Of a stretch of DNA of 64,000 nt, positions 8,975 to 19,500 are shown piece after piece. Origin of the DNA: Craspedostauros australis (Eukaryota > Bacillariophyta > Bacillariophyceae > Mastogloiales > Achnanthaceae). The DNA lies in assembly GCA_026770025.1 (NCBI GenBank), contig JAMXDE010000004.1, forward strand, positions 3,087,501-3,151,500, given 5' to 3'. Every line of letters begins with the position of its first letter. Positions within the stretch are counted from its first letter, which is position 1. The notes beneath the pieces are model-generated. The model saw only the letters and a list, made by a program, of their open reading frames with translations. It was not told the DNA's origin and made no database searches. Made by a program: the position numbers and the translations under genes.

Positions 8975-11002
8975 TCATCTCGTATGAGCGCCATGTTGAA
9001 TGTTATACAGCAGCGGTGACGTCAACGTAAAGCTGACGCACACCACCATCTTACCAGGCGCAACATCCCGCACGGCTCTCGTTGAGACGTTGCACCCGTA
9101 GTTGTAGTCGAGCTCATGCCGATAATCGTCATGCTCGCCCGGCACGAGTTGCTCGGCGATCAGCTTCACGGCGACTTCCTCTTCGGCCGTCGTCAGGGAT
9201 TCCGATGGTGCTTCTCGTGCGCTCGTTCTGGCAAATGTGTAGACATGGAATCGTGGCAGCTTCTCATGCTCTTCCGCATGCCGATCGAATGCCTCCTTGG
9301 ACCAGTTCCTCAGCGCCGTCAAGAACGTGGGTGCCTCCAATGGATAGTTCATGACGATGTGATCCGGCAAACGCAGCGGTCGCCAGTCATCGTTTTCATC
9401 TCGTCGCGCCAGCTTCGTTGTCGTGAATTTCCCGTAGCTACCACGAGCGCGACCACCAATGCCATCATCAAACACGGGATTTCCCAACGTCGACAAGAAC
9501 TCATGTCCGTCACCGCAATTCAGGAAGAAATCTTCCGCCGGCAACCCGTTGTGCTCCAAGTTGGTCTCGAAGTACTTAATGGCCGACGGGTTCCAATCAT
9601 TCGCCAGCACGGTGCAGTTCTTGTCGCGATTCGCAAGCATCGGCAAGGTCCCCACACCGCAAAAGACGTCCGCCACGACGTCGTAGGGTTCGAAGCTTTG
9701 CAGCAGCACCTGCCGTTCTCCTGACAGCCGCGTGCACCAGTAGCAGCTGGCGACATCCAACCGCACTGACAGACCGTGCTCGATGTGTATCGCCCGCGTC
9801 TCGGTGGGTCCGGCCAGGACCTTGAGGGGGTAGGTACGGTGGGGTCCCGACACCTCGCCCACCTTCGTCACGACGGTGTGGATGGTGGGGTTGATGTCGA
9901 CGAGGACCTGACCGATCAGTTCGCCGTACACCAAGAGCGATGGAATGAGATTGAAGTGCGCAATGTGGCCGATCTGTTCGTAGGATGTGGGTGGTGGTAT
10001 GGGCAGCAGCTGGGTGAGGATGTAGCTGAAGGTGAGCTGGTAGTAGGGTATGTGCGCAGTGTAGACGGGACCATCCGTGACGCCATGACGTGCCAAGGTG
10101 TCCAGCACGGGTTGAGGCAGAGGATCGTCCACTGACAGCGTGGGTGATCGCAGCAACCGCCTGTGCGTTTTCTGGTCAGAGGCCTGCACGATTTTGATGC
10201 GCGGGTGCACGCTTTGCAGCACCTGCGAGATGGGATTCGTCACGTCGTCGACATTGGGTGCGGTGTACGGCAAGTACTGCTGCAGCTCCGAATCCTTGAG
10301 TATGGTCTGTACGGACGCCGATGGCACCAGCCACGTAGGGAACGTGAGGGTGATATCGAGCGAAGGATGCTTTCTCCAGTTCTTGATGAGATACTCAAGT
10401 TTGCTCTTGCTGTTGCTGTTGCTTTTGCTGTTGCTGGTGCCATTTCCTTGGCAACTACCACCTTTTGGTGTTTGGTTGATGTTGATGCTTTTGCCATCTT
10501 TGGTGGTGACTGCTGTGCTATCATCATGGTCCTTCCCTGAAGCATTCAGCGATGTCAGCGATGATGATGATGATGTTGACCACGACCGTGTAGCGTATGT
10601 TTGATGATTGCCGAACTGGTGGAATGGTTGCGTCACAAATGCGGATGAAGCGAACGAAGCTGGGACTCGCGATTGGTGCCGAAGGAATTGATTGGAAATG
10701 GATGATGAGGTGCCGTGCCCCACAAGCAAGGAATTCCTTGACCGTTTCCCTGCTCGTGCTCCAGTCTGAAAGGCAGCTGCGTGGTTGCGGCACGTCGTCC
10801 GCAGAATCATCGTGGAAAGAATGGTCATAAGAGACACCGAGACAGAACGATGCCTTCTGCGGCGTCGCGTTGCCTTTTGCTGTTGTCTATGCTGTGGATG
10901 TGGATGCTCGCAATCGCTTGTGAGAGTATGACTGCTGATGCTGCTGCTGCTGATGTGTGTCAGGTGCGGTTCGTGTTGATTGTCCACGCCGTCTGTCGCC
11001 AT
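8975..11002 (-). CDS. Trm5-like tRNA (guanine37-N1)-methyltransferase
   Basis: Single ORF of 675 aa from the first ATG (11002); the frame is open to a TTG at 11071. The Trm5/TYW2 family transfers methyl from AdoMet to G37 next to the anticodon. Visible motifs are GHIAHFNL (the family's hallmark), then the Rossmann AdoMet site DVFCGVGTLPMLA, NDWNPSAIKY (acidic AdoMet-binding position) and IVMNYPLEAPTFL. In known Trm5 the last motif reads NLP; here it is NYP. The family is usually 400-500 aa, and the extra length is an N-terminal extension of about 200 residues with poly-Arg, Ser runs and an in-frame Met (10828) starting a hydrophobic segment ending in AAAFQ. That segment could be an organelle-import signal if translation starts there. 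A Lys/Ser/Asn simple repeat (10385-10435) precedes the catalytic part. TYW2 is an alternative, but GHIAHFNL with no ACP-transfer features favours Trm5. Confidence 0.85.
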   Translation of the reverse strand: MATDGVDNQHEPHLTHISSSSISSHTLTSDCEHPHPQHRQQQKATRRRRRHRSVSVSLMTILSTMILRTTCRNHAAAFQTGARAGKRSRNSLLVGHGTSSSISNQFLRHQSRVPASFASSAFVTQPFHQFGNHQTYATRSWSTSSSSSLTSLNASGKDHDDSTAVTTKDGKSININQTPKGGSCQGNGTSNSKSNSNSKSKLEYLIKNWRKHPSLDITLTFPTWLVPSASVQTILKDSELQQYLPYTAPNVDDVTNPISQVLQSVHPRIKIVQASDQKTHRRLLRSPTLSVDDPLPQPVLDTLARHGVTDGPVYTAHIPYYQLTFSYILTQLLPIPPPTSYEQIGHIAHFNLIPSLLVYGELIGQVLVDINPTIHTVVTKVGEVSGPHRTYPLKVLAGPTETRAIHIEHGLSVRLDVASCYWCTRLSGERQVLLQSFEPYDVVADVFCGVGTLPMLANRDKNCTVLANDWNPSAIKYFETNLEHNGLPAEDFFLNCGDGHEFLSTLGNPVFDDGIGGRARGSYGKFTTTKLARRDENDDWRPLRLPDHIVMNYPLEAPTFLTALRNWSKEAFDRHAEEHEKLPRFHVYTFARTSAREAPSESLTTAEEEVAVKLIAEQLVPGEHDDYRHELDYNYGCNVSTRAVRDVAPGKMVVCVSFTLTSPLLYNIQHGAHTR

Positions 11003-11970
11003 GATGCGTCTTTGACACTTCTGATCAAGGATGTCTGCCGCACTGTTGCGCTCCTGCACTGCTGCACTCAATTCTACTCTGCTTGACTATTCGCCATGTG
11101 CGCTCGTGCTAGTATGGTAGCACTATCCTCCTCTCTCTGAACTCCTCTGTTTGTGTTCCTCTGCCTGTACTCGCATTGACACTGATGTTGTTTGTTTAGA
11201 TGCCTTGCTTCGATGCTCAGGAGCTTGGCTTTCTCACCAACTTCTCACGTCAATGCACTCCTCACAGTGATTTCTATTATATTATATTCTATAATATTAA
11301 ATGATACAATACGATCTGACAAATCAAGTCCTCTCTCTCTCTATTCTGCGAGTGCCAAAACTTGGAATGGATTGTCTGATGTCCTGCTGTGGATCTCTCT
11401 CTCTCTCTTGATGGGTGGCTCCTCTCTGCTCATGCCATCGTTTGTTCTTTGTTGGCTGATGTCTCGATGATGGATCTATTTTTTCTCTTTTTCTGGTGTG
11501 AGTGGTTGTGGTTTGTGGTGTGTCAGAACAAGCTCAATGTAAAAAACGATAATCCAATTCCAACAGCAAAACTGTCTGTACAACTTGCGCAAATTTTGCT
11601 TTTCCGTTTTGGGGCATAACATCGCTGCCGCCATCCAGGGAGGTACTTGTAGATCGCAGAGTGTTCTACTCCTCGTACCGACGATCGTATTGTTCCAGCT
11701 AGAGTCGTAGCAGTTCTAACACTTGGTCTACGTTTAAGCTGAGCTGCGCAGTGCCACACTCGTACTTGTGCTTGTGCACAGTCGTACGATCGTACTCTGC
11801 ACGACCCAGCATAGCTAGCGGTCCGATGTGAGTGGATGCGTTCCGTGTTTGTTCATGAAGCAGAGCAGTGCAACGCACCGCATCCAAGACTGACCTTGCC
11901 TTACGCGGCTTCTCGCCTGCATCAAGTTCATCATCACACATCACACCATGCCACGACAATGCACGCCACA
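11003..11970. other. Intergenic region, no gene seen
   Basis: Nearly 1 kb between two minus-strand genes: 5' flank of the Trm5-like gene and 3' flank of the antiporter. It holds an AT-rich patch of TATTATATT type at 11273-11305, CT dinucleotide tracts near 11330 and 11395, and several ACTCGTA/TACGAT-like words at 11640-11800. No supported coding sequence or RNA gene. Confidence 0.5.
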
Positions 11971-13563
11971 TTAATCACTCTTCTTGCCTTTCCCGAAAAT
12001 CTTGAAACCGCGCTTGCTGTCGCTGCTGGTGGTCGGGACTTCGGCAACAACTGGCGCTGCCACCGCAACGGGCGCCGCCATCTTGTCCGAAATGCTGGCA
12101 CCCAACTCCTCGAGGAACGGCGTGAGGCCCATGGTGAGACTGACGCAGGTCAGCAGCAGCTTGGTCTGCTCGGCCGTGAGGATCCCGACGCTGCGCGCCA
12201 ATCGGAACGTGACGAAGGCGAATTCTCCACCCTGACTCAGGATGAGGCCGACGTGCTGCGCGATGTTGGTGGGCAGACCGAAGGCCTTGGCGATGCCGGC
12301 CGCCAGCACGGCCTTGAGCGTCATGAGGCCGGCGACGATGCCGGCCACCTTGGCGGGCTGGCCAAAGATGAGGGGCAAGTCGATCTCGAAGCCGACGGTG
12401 AAGAAGAAGAGGCCGACGAGGATGCCGCGGAACGGTGAGATCTCGCGTTCGACGTCGTGCTTGTAGGGCGTCTCGCTCATGAGGACGCCGGCGAGGAAGG
12501 CGCCGAGGGTGTTGGACAGTCCGAGACCTTCGGTGAGGAAGGAGCAGGTGAGGACGGTGGCGAGGACGGCGCCGACGAGGCAGTCCTGGTTCTTGGCGGA
12601 GTCTACGAGCTTGTAGAATGGTCCGACGAGGAGCTTGCCCGCGACAGCGATGATGGTCAGAGCGATGGCCGCCTGGACGCCGGCCTGGCTCAGGGCCTGT
12701 GCCATGGAACCGTCTCCGCTGCCGCCCAGCAATGGAGTGAGGACGAGGATTGGCACGACGGCGAGATCCTGGAGCAGGAGGACACCGAACGAGGAACGGC
12801 CGAAACGCGTGGACAGCTGGTCCTTGTCCTTGAGCAACTGCAGGACGAAGGCGGAGCTGCTGAGAGCCAAGGCACCGCCGATGACGAGGGAGGCCGCGCC
12901 GGACATGCCGATGACGAAGGAGCAGATGGCGGCGATGGCAGCACCGGTGATGAGGAACTGCGACAACCCCAATCCGAAGACATCCCTGCGCATGCTGATG
13001 AGGGTGTTGACGTCAAGGTGGATGCCCATCTCGAAGAGGAAGAGGACGATTCCCAGGTCGGCAAAGAGCTCCGTGGTGTGGATGTCGTGAATGCAGGACA
13101 ATCCGTTGGGTCCCAGCAGCACTCCCAGGGCAAGGAATCCCAGGATAGGCGAGATCTTGAGCAGCTGCGTGCAGATGGGGGTGTTGAGCGCCGTCGTGAC
13201 GAGGAGGATGAGGGTGTCGGCGCGTGTGCCCGTGAGGAAGGACTGCAGGCTGGTGATGGATTCCTGGACCATGCCGGCGACGCCGACGTTGCTGGTAGTG
13301 GAGGCGGCCGCGGCCTTGGCTCCGGCAGTGACTGCCTCTTTCGCTGCAGCGGCGTTGCCACCGCGTGGGACGGCGTGGACCCATGCCGATGGCTTGTTGG
13401 CGGATGTTCGGCGGTGGATGGACTGCGTGATTGGAACGCTTGCTCTGACGCTCGCACTGGCGCCTGCCTGGTTCTTGGCTTCGCACATGTGCGTGACCGC
13501 CGAAGCAGACAGCAGGGCCATCAAGGCCATGGACTTCCACGATGAGCTCTGGCCGACCTTCAT
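11971..13563 (-). CDS. CPA2/KEA-like cation:proton antiporter
   Basis: 530 aa from ATG at 13563, chosen over an upstream non-ATG extension because a hydrophobic signal sequence follows at once. The monovalent cation:proton antiporter-2 family (bacterial KefB/C, plant KEA) exchanges K+ or Na+ for H+ across membranes. About 12 hydrophobic segments fill residues 110-500. Family motifs are GFLALGVLLGPNGL, FADLGIVLFLFEMG, LLLQDLAVVPIL (catalytic-site QD pair), LGAFLAGVLMSET, PFRGILVGLFFFTVG and SQGGEFAFVTF. The protein stops shortly after the transporter core, so the cytosolic RCK/KTN nucleotide-binding domain of KefC and plant KEA1-3 is absent, as in KEA4-6-type proteins. The N-terminus has a signal-like segment (to CEAKN) and a PRGGNAAAA stretch, suggesting entry to the secretory route or plastid envelope. 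The C-terminus is basic (GKGKKSD). Confidence 0.9.
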   Translation of the reverse strand: MKVGQSSSWKSMALMALLSASAVTHMCEAKNQAGASASVRASVPITQSIHRRTSANKPSAWVHAVPRGGNAAAAKEAVTAGAKAAAASTTSNVGVAGMVQESITSLQSFLTGTRADTLILLVTTALNTPICTQLLKISPILGFLALGVLLGPNGLSCIHDIHTTELFADLGIVLFLFEMGIHLDVNTLISMRRDVFGLGLSQFLITGAAIAAICSFVIGMSGAASLVIGGALALSSSAFVLQLLKDKDQLSTRFGRSSFGVLLLQDLAVVPILVLTPLLGGSGDGSMAQALSQAGVQAAIALTIIAVAGKLLVGPFYKLVDSAKNQDCLVGAVLATVLTCSFLTEGLGLSNTLGAFLAGVLMSETPYKHDVEREISPFRGILVGLFFFTVGFEIDLPLIFGQPAKVAGIVAGLMTLKAVLAAGIAKAFGLPTNIAQHVGLILSQGGEFAFVTFRLARSVGILTAEQTKLLLTCVSLTMGLTPFLEELGASISDKMAAPVAVAAPVVAEVPTTSSDSKRGFKIFGKGKKSD

Positions 13564-13594
13564 ATTTCTTTCTTCTTGCCGATTCAGATTGATT

Positions 13595-13690
13595 TGTGAT
13601 GAGTTGTGTGGAGTTGTGATGTGATGTGATGTGATGTGATGTGACAAGGTGAACTGCGTTGTGACGAGTTGCGCTGAGTTGTGACGTGAT
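13595..13690. repeat. TGTGA-type imperfect tandem repeat in antiporter leader
   Basis: Perfect GTGAT/GTGAT-like 5 bp units at about 13615-13642 are flanked by degenerate GTTGTGA and GAGTTG units. It lies 30-130 bp upstream of the minus-strand antiporter start, so it is probably in its 5' UTR or core promoter. Confidence 0.75.
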
Positions 13691-14194
13691 GGGATGGAAT
13701 GTCGACTTTGCTTTATTGGAGATTCCCGATGACGGAGACAGACGCGGAGATGGAAAGAGACAGAGACAGACAGAGAGAGAAGGATGAAGCTGCCGTTACG
13801 GCGGCAGTGGCCAGTGTTGTCAACTGTTTCAGAAGAAGATCTCTCTCTTCCTGCCAACACGGCAGAAAACCAATCTTTTGGATGTTGGCGTGTGACACCG
13901 AACGTTGGTTACCTTCACGATGATGTCATCCTGATCGGAAGATACCACGGCAACGAGAAGCCGACATGTGTCAGTCACCAATGTGACGTCATCAGCTCTC
14001 CCGCAATCACGAACGAATCAGGGTATGCCAAATCGCGGTCTCGACAAAAAGCCTAAACCTGTGTCCACCAATGTCCAATACGAACAGAGTCGACTATTAG
14101 AGCACGCATTATTTGGATGCTCTGCCTCATCCATCCGTTCTGACTCACGCCTCTCTGTTCACGATCGTGTTGACGCTCACGCTCACGTCCACGT

Positions 14195-15208
14195 TCACGA
14201 CAGGCCCTTGATCTTCATGATGTGATCCAGCGCACCGCGCACGGCGGCGATCTGGGCATTGTCGCAGTCACCATCCGTGACCTTGGGCGAATCCGGGTAC
14301 ACCTCGGTCGTTGTGGCATACGTCGCCCCCGTGAGGCTCATGCAAAGACCGAGCTTGACGGATGGAGCCGCGATGACCCCTTCGATGTCGGCAAGCACGG
14401 GCTCGTCAATGATCTTGCCATCGGCATCGGGTGGCGCGATGTGCGTGACCTGCTTCACGCTCTCGATCACTGCCTTCTGGAAATCCACCTCGACCTTGTC
14501 CAAGTCCGCCACGAGATAGAATCCATCCGGGATGATGTCCAACTTGTGCGTCTTCTCTCCATTGTACGCGGCTCGCGCTGGCATGAACTCCGTCGCATCC
14601 GTGTCGGTCGTCTCATGCAGATCCAGATGGCACATCCATGACGCATCGTCCGTGCTTGCGATGGAGCGCACAAAGTCCCGCAGGGCCGCGCTTTCCGGCA
14701 GCCACTTGCCCTCCTTGAAGCTGCGATTCGGATCCTGGAGGTCCGGTTGCCAGCGTTGATTGTGTTCGTAGGACCATGGTGAGAGGCACGGACACACCAC
14801 AATGTCAAAGTGCTTCGTGTGGTGCGGATTGGCGGCCTCTTGCGTGATGAACTTGATGGCACCCTTGACTCCGCTCATCTCGTATCCGTGCGTGCCGCCA
14901 GTGACCAGCACGAGCGGTTTCTGGCTGCCCGTGCTGGACGGTTCGCGCGTGGTGCAAGCCATGAGAGGATAGCGCTTGGGATCGATGGGCAGTTCACCGT
15001 ACTGCAGCACCTTCCATGGACCATCGCCGGATTCGACGGTGCTCAGGACATCCAGCACATCGGTTTGGTAGGATCGTTGCACCACCGTCTGCTTCTTCCA
15101 TGCCTCCTTCTCCGCATCGCCCCATGCCACTCCGGGCTTTCCGATCGGATAGTACTGTTTCAAGTCGCTGGAAGCTTCCGCCGTCGTGGCTGTGGAAGGC
15201 GAAGACAT
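14195..15208 (-). CDS. M14-family-like zinc metallocarboxypeptidase
   Basis: 337 aa from ATG at 15208; the open frame extends further upstream but that part is low-complexity and lacks a supported start. The zinc-site pattern of M14 peptidases is visible: GGTHGYE (HxxE ligands) and, about 90 residues on, CHLDLHET (third His ligand). A TTTEVYPDSP segment near the C-terminus supplies a candidate catalytic Glu. This fits a compact M14 enzyme of the succinylglutamate-desuccinylase/aspartoacylase or bacterial carboxypeptidase-like branches, which remove a C-terminal residue or an N-acyl group. No signal peptide is evident, so a cytosolic location is likely. A young retrotransposon lies 440 bp upstream of the start codon. 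Confidence 0.75.
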   Translation of the reverse strand: MSSPSTATTAEASSDLKQYYPIGKPGVAWGDAEKEAWKKQTVVQRSYQTDVLDVLSTVESGDGPWKVLQYGELPIDPKRYPLMACTTREPSSTGSQKPLVLVTGGTHGYEMSGVKGAIKFITQEAANPHHTKHFDIVVCPCLSPWSYEHNQRWQPDLQDPNRSFKEGKWLPESAALRDFVRSIASTDDASWMCHLDLHETTDTDATEFMPARAAYNGEKTHKLDIIPDGFYLVADLDKVEVDFQKAVIESVKQVTHIAPPDADGKIIDEPVLADIEGVIAAPSVKLGLCMSLTGATYATTTEVYPDSPKVTDGDCDNAQIAAVRGALDHIMKIKGLS

Positions 15209-15648
15209 GTTACGAGTATTGTGCTGATGGGTGCTTGATTGCTCGATGGTGTTGATGCTGTTGGGTTGCACTCGTATGGTGTAATAGAATATAATAGGTT
15301 GTATTATGTAGAATATGCTACGAGCTGTGTGCAAGTGCAAGTACAAGTACAAGTATTGTGTTGTGTGGTGATGAATGAATGCTCCGCTCTGTTGAGATTC
15401 TGGCTTTCTTTCTGCTTCCTCTTGTCTCTGTTGTGTCGAAAGATCGCGACGTCGTTGTTGCGGAAGTTGGGAGCCATGCATAAAAATCATTTCAAAGACA
15501 ATATTGTCACATTCCATGACGCAACAATGGCCTTGGACTACCAGTCGTGTGTTTTTGGCGCCACGAATCCAGACATGTCCGTTCTCTTGAAGTCAACGTT
15601 AAACCATAACGTTCGCATTCTCTTTTTCTTTGTTCGTTTCATTGGCTG
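15209..15648. other. 5' flank of the metallocarboxypeptidase gene
   Basis: 440 bp between the minus-strand start codon and the retrotransposon. It contains a GTGCAAGTACAAGTAC repeat at 15331-15355, an ATAGAATATAATAG-type AT patch at about 15284 and a CACTCGTATGG word at 15269. No other gene is supported. Confidence 0.45.
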
Positions 15649-16191
15649 AGTTGGGACAGACTAGCTCCGGGACTGACTCGGGACCTGACTGTCCATTCCG
15701 CGTACGCAGTATTCGGTACCCAAGACCGATACTGTGATGAAAGGCTACCACACACACGATGTGTAGTTGAACTGCAATCCATGCGTTGCTCGCCCTCCAG
15801 CTCATGCACCCCTGCCACCTGTCCATCTCGTCACTATGTTGAACATGCATCTATCTTGAAGCATATCCATGTGAATGGATCAGCTGCTGCTCCATGGGTG
15901 ACGATACTGGAAGACTGTATGTGTACAGGATCACCACGGCATGCTGCTGCGCAACAAAGAACGGCTACAGTACGACAGCACGAACCCCACCTTTTTACTC
16001 GATCGTCCTATCAATAGTAAGCTTAACACATAAAACAAGCAATCAGAAACAATCTTCACAGCTTACTTCCGAGTTTACTACAGTTACATCATCGTCTGAT
16101 AAAGCTTTGTCCTCAACATCAAACGGCGTCAAAACCGGTTGAAGGACAGACTATCCTCCTGACAACGTGCGAAAGACACGGAATACCAACT
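15649..16191 (+). repeat. 5' LTR
   Basis: 543 bp, AGTTGGGAC at the left and ATACCAACT at the right. It should hold the element's promoter and polyadenylation signals. I see no difference from 23822-24364. Confidence 0.92.
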
Positions 16192-16206
16192 GGTAGCTGC
16201 GATCTG
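16190..16206 (+). other. Candidate primer-binding site
   Basis: TGGTAGCTGCGATC starts at the LTR edge; TGG pairs with the universal tRNA 3' CCA. Which tRNA primes, or whether an internal tRNA fragment is used as in many copia elements, cannot be told from here. A leader of about 340 bases follows before the Gag-Pol ATG. Confidence 0.55.
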
Positions 16207-16545
16207 CAATCAACTACATCCACCTTCCTCACCCTCCAAGAGACTTCCTCAGCGCGCAGATCGCTGTGTCCAACGACACCGAGCCCCAAGGCTCCAAGCC
16301 TCTCAGGAAAAACGATCCTGATAAGCAACCGATGAAGTTAGCCCGAAGGAAACTTATCAAACCAAGCCCTTGCTAAGCAAGCGCACCCCAACAGCACCTG
16401 CAAGACCAGGTGTCCGTCTCCAGAGCACCCCTGCCAATACCTCCGTGCACACCTTCGCCAACGAAGGGAGGAAGAGCAGCAACGCCCGAGACAACAGTCG
16501 ACACCAAGCGAAGCCCAACGACTTCGACACCTCCACCGCCTCACC

Positions 16546-19500
16546 ATGAGCGAACAAGGAGAAGACATGAGCATCAGCAGCGAAGAACGCAGGCTGGAGG
16601 CCTTCGTGGAGCGGCTCAACCAACAAGCCGCCCAAGCCCTTCGAGACCTCAACGAATCCCGAGTCTCACGAGGAGCTGCACCCATCCCTGCCCAGCAGAG
16701 AGGCCAAACGGCAGCTGGGCAAGGCGAAGGCGACCCGGCCCAAGGAAACGCTGGGGGCGCCAACAACCCACCAAACCTCGGTGAGACCGAAGGAACCGGT
16801 AGACGCGAAGGCAATGCCGACAACCAAACCGGATCCACCGGAGGTGGCTTCCCTTTTGAAGCCGACGAAGACCCCATCGGACCCGAAACCACGTACGTGG
16901 CGTACGAAAGCGAAGACAAGCCAGAGAAGCCCATCATGGGTGGTCTCACCAAGGCCGGTCGTCACTGGGTACCCTGGACAGGAGGGAAGCCGAACGTCGA
17001 ATGGACAGGCCTCGCTGAAGACGCAGCCCTGTCCTACGACAGCTCCCAACAGCAGCGCGTCCTCCACAACGGCTCCGACTCCAAGAACCAACCGGAGCGA
17101 GAGAAAGGCATCCGCCCACGCTTCCGGATTGGAGACAACCGCCAGCGCATGCTGCGCCTCCTCAAGGATCACATGTCCACTGCAGGTCTTATCTCGATGA
17201 CCTACATGAGGAGCAACGAACACCCCGATGAGATGGTGTGTGTCCTCGATGCCCCAGGCAGCACCACCATCAGCCAAGCCACCGACCACCACGACGTCTA
17301 TCGCCACTTGTGGGATCGATACGACAAGCAGAACAATGCATCTGCCGCTCGATTCCTGCGCGACAGCCTTGACCCCGACCTCGAAGACCGCCTGATGAAC
17401 CGCATCAAGCCGAAGTACCAACAAGACTTCAACGTGATTTTCACCGAACTCATCAAGAGTATCACCTCGAGCTCGCTGGACAAGTACGCACGGCTCCAAG
17501 AGAAGGTCAGAAAGACCACGCCCCAGAAGTTCCAGGGAGAGAACATCCAAGCCATGGCTGACACTCTTCGCATCATGTGCAAGGAACTTCAAGACGCCGA
17601 CCAGTTCGAGATTTCGCTTCTCCGTACCATGACAGACAACTTCTTCATGGCAGGAGGCAAAACCACGTCAGGAGAACAATACCGTCATCGAATCCTCGAC
17701 ATCAGCGATCGACTCAGACGACTGATCGAAGACAAGTCCCTCAAGACCTACGAGCGAGCGGAGCCCCACCTGCTTCGTGAGGACCTCACCTGGATGGACA
17801 TCTGCAGCGTAGCTGAAGATGCCTATCTCGACGAGCTACAGGGAAACTCCTGGCACGCCAACAGGCACTCTCGTGATCGAAACACCCCCCGCATGCACGC
17901 AAACCACACCTCAACTACGAAGGAAGCCCGTCTTCTGGAACAGCACAAAGGAGGCAAGCGGCAGGGTGCCAAGAACAAGTCAACCACGAAGAGAGCACAA
18001 CCAAAGAAGGACCCCTGGATCACAACGCCCCCAAGGAAGGGTGAGCCACAACAGAAGCTCATGAACGACAAGACCTTCCATTGGTGTGCGAAGTGCCGCC
18101 ACTGGCGCATCTCCCACGGCACGGCCGGGCACATCGACGACTTCCAGCGAAAGCCCAAAAACCCACAGCTCGAAATCGACCACGCTGCCTGGACCTGCCT
18201 GTCCGCGGAAGCGCACGTGAGCGAACATGCCTGGTGGACAGCCGTGTGGGAGGTCTTCACCTCCTTCGACACCATCAACGTCTTGACCGGATCCTTTCTC
18301 GCCCTTTGCTCAGTGCAAATCGCCGTGCTCGGCATCGAGTGCGGCTGGTACGTGATGAGCACCATGATGTGGATGACAACAGCCGTTGTGCTATTCGCCC
18401 TCCACACCAGTGTTCCACGGCATTACCAACCCACCTCGACCCGAACAAGCTATGCTACCAACGTCTGGAAGAAGAAACAACGAAAGCATTTTAAAACTCA
18501 CCAACGCTTCTACCATCATCCAGCCATGCCAGCAAACAGTCTGTACGACTCTATGTTTGGCAATAACGACTTCAAGCACTTCCTCCACGACAAACGCACC
18601 ACCATCGCAAAATTCGACGCTCCACGTGCGAACCACCGAAACAAAACCCGACGGGTTCGCCGATGCAGAGGTACAAGCCAAAACTCCTGTCGCGCGAAGC
18701 ATACGCCCAGTCCCGCTCGTCCACCCAACAAACGCAACGAAGCACGACCAAGTGAACACGCAAGCGCCAACGTACTCGCCAACGCCTATTACACTCTCAC
18801 GGCCATCCTCGGTTGTAAACACGCCTTCGCCGCGCCTCACAAGGTAGAAGAGGTCATCCCAAGCGGTGGCTCCTTCGATGTAGTGTGGGACACCGGTGCC
18901 TCCATCTGTGTTACCAACGACATGAACGACTTTGTGGGCCCCACCTCTGCACCAACAACACCGACCTTCCTCAACGGGTTCCTTCGTCGCACCAAGGTCA
19001 AGACGAAGGGCACAGTGGAGTGGTCGATCCTCGACACCAACGGCAAGCCGCGATCCTTGCGTCTCCCGGCATTCTACGTACCAGGATCATCCGTCAAACT
19101 CATAAGCACCACAAGCCTCCTTCATCAGTACAAAGGAGAGAACATCATCGTGGAAGCCACCAACATCAAGCTGAGCGGTATCCCAGGAAACGAAGAAAGA
19201 GGATCCATCATCGCCCACAACCGGAAAGCAAATCGTCTTCCCACATCACGCGCCTACCGCACAGGCGACCTCTCCGACGTGCCAGCCGCGCTCACAACAA
19301 CCATCACTTCTGTGGCACAACACAACCAAAATCTGAGCCAACCACAGAAGGAACTCCTCAAGTGGCACTACCGACTCGGGCACCTTTCCTTCCGACGCGT
19401 GCAATTTCTACTTCGATCCGGTGCACTCGTCAACACCGAGGCATCACGAAAAATGCAAACAGCAGCCGCCCGTGTGCAGGAGTGCCCGCTATGCGCGGCA

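Noticed and set aside
12457-13545. 362-codon plus-strand ORF
   Set aside because: Antisense to the antiporter; Glu/Gly-rich composition is the mirror of its codons.
15781-16142. Short ORFs duplicated at 23954-24315
   Set aside because: They lie wholly within the LTRs and are copied with them; no sign of coding function.
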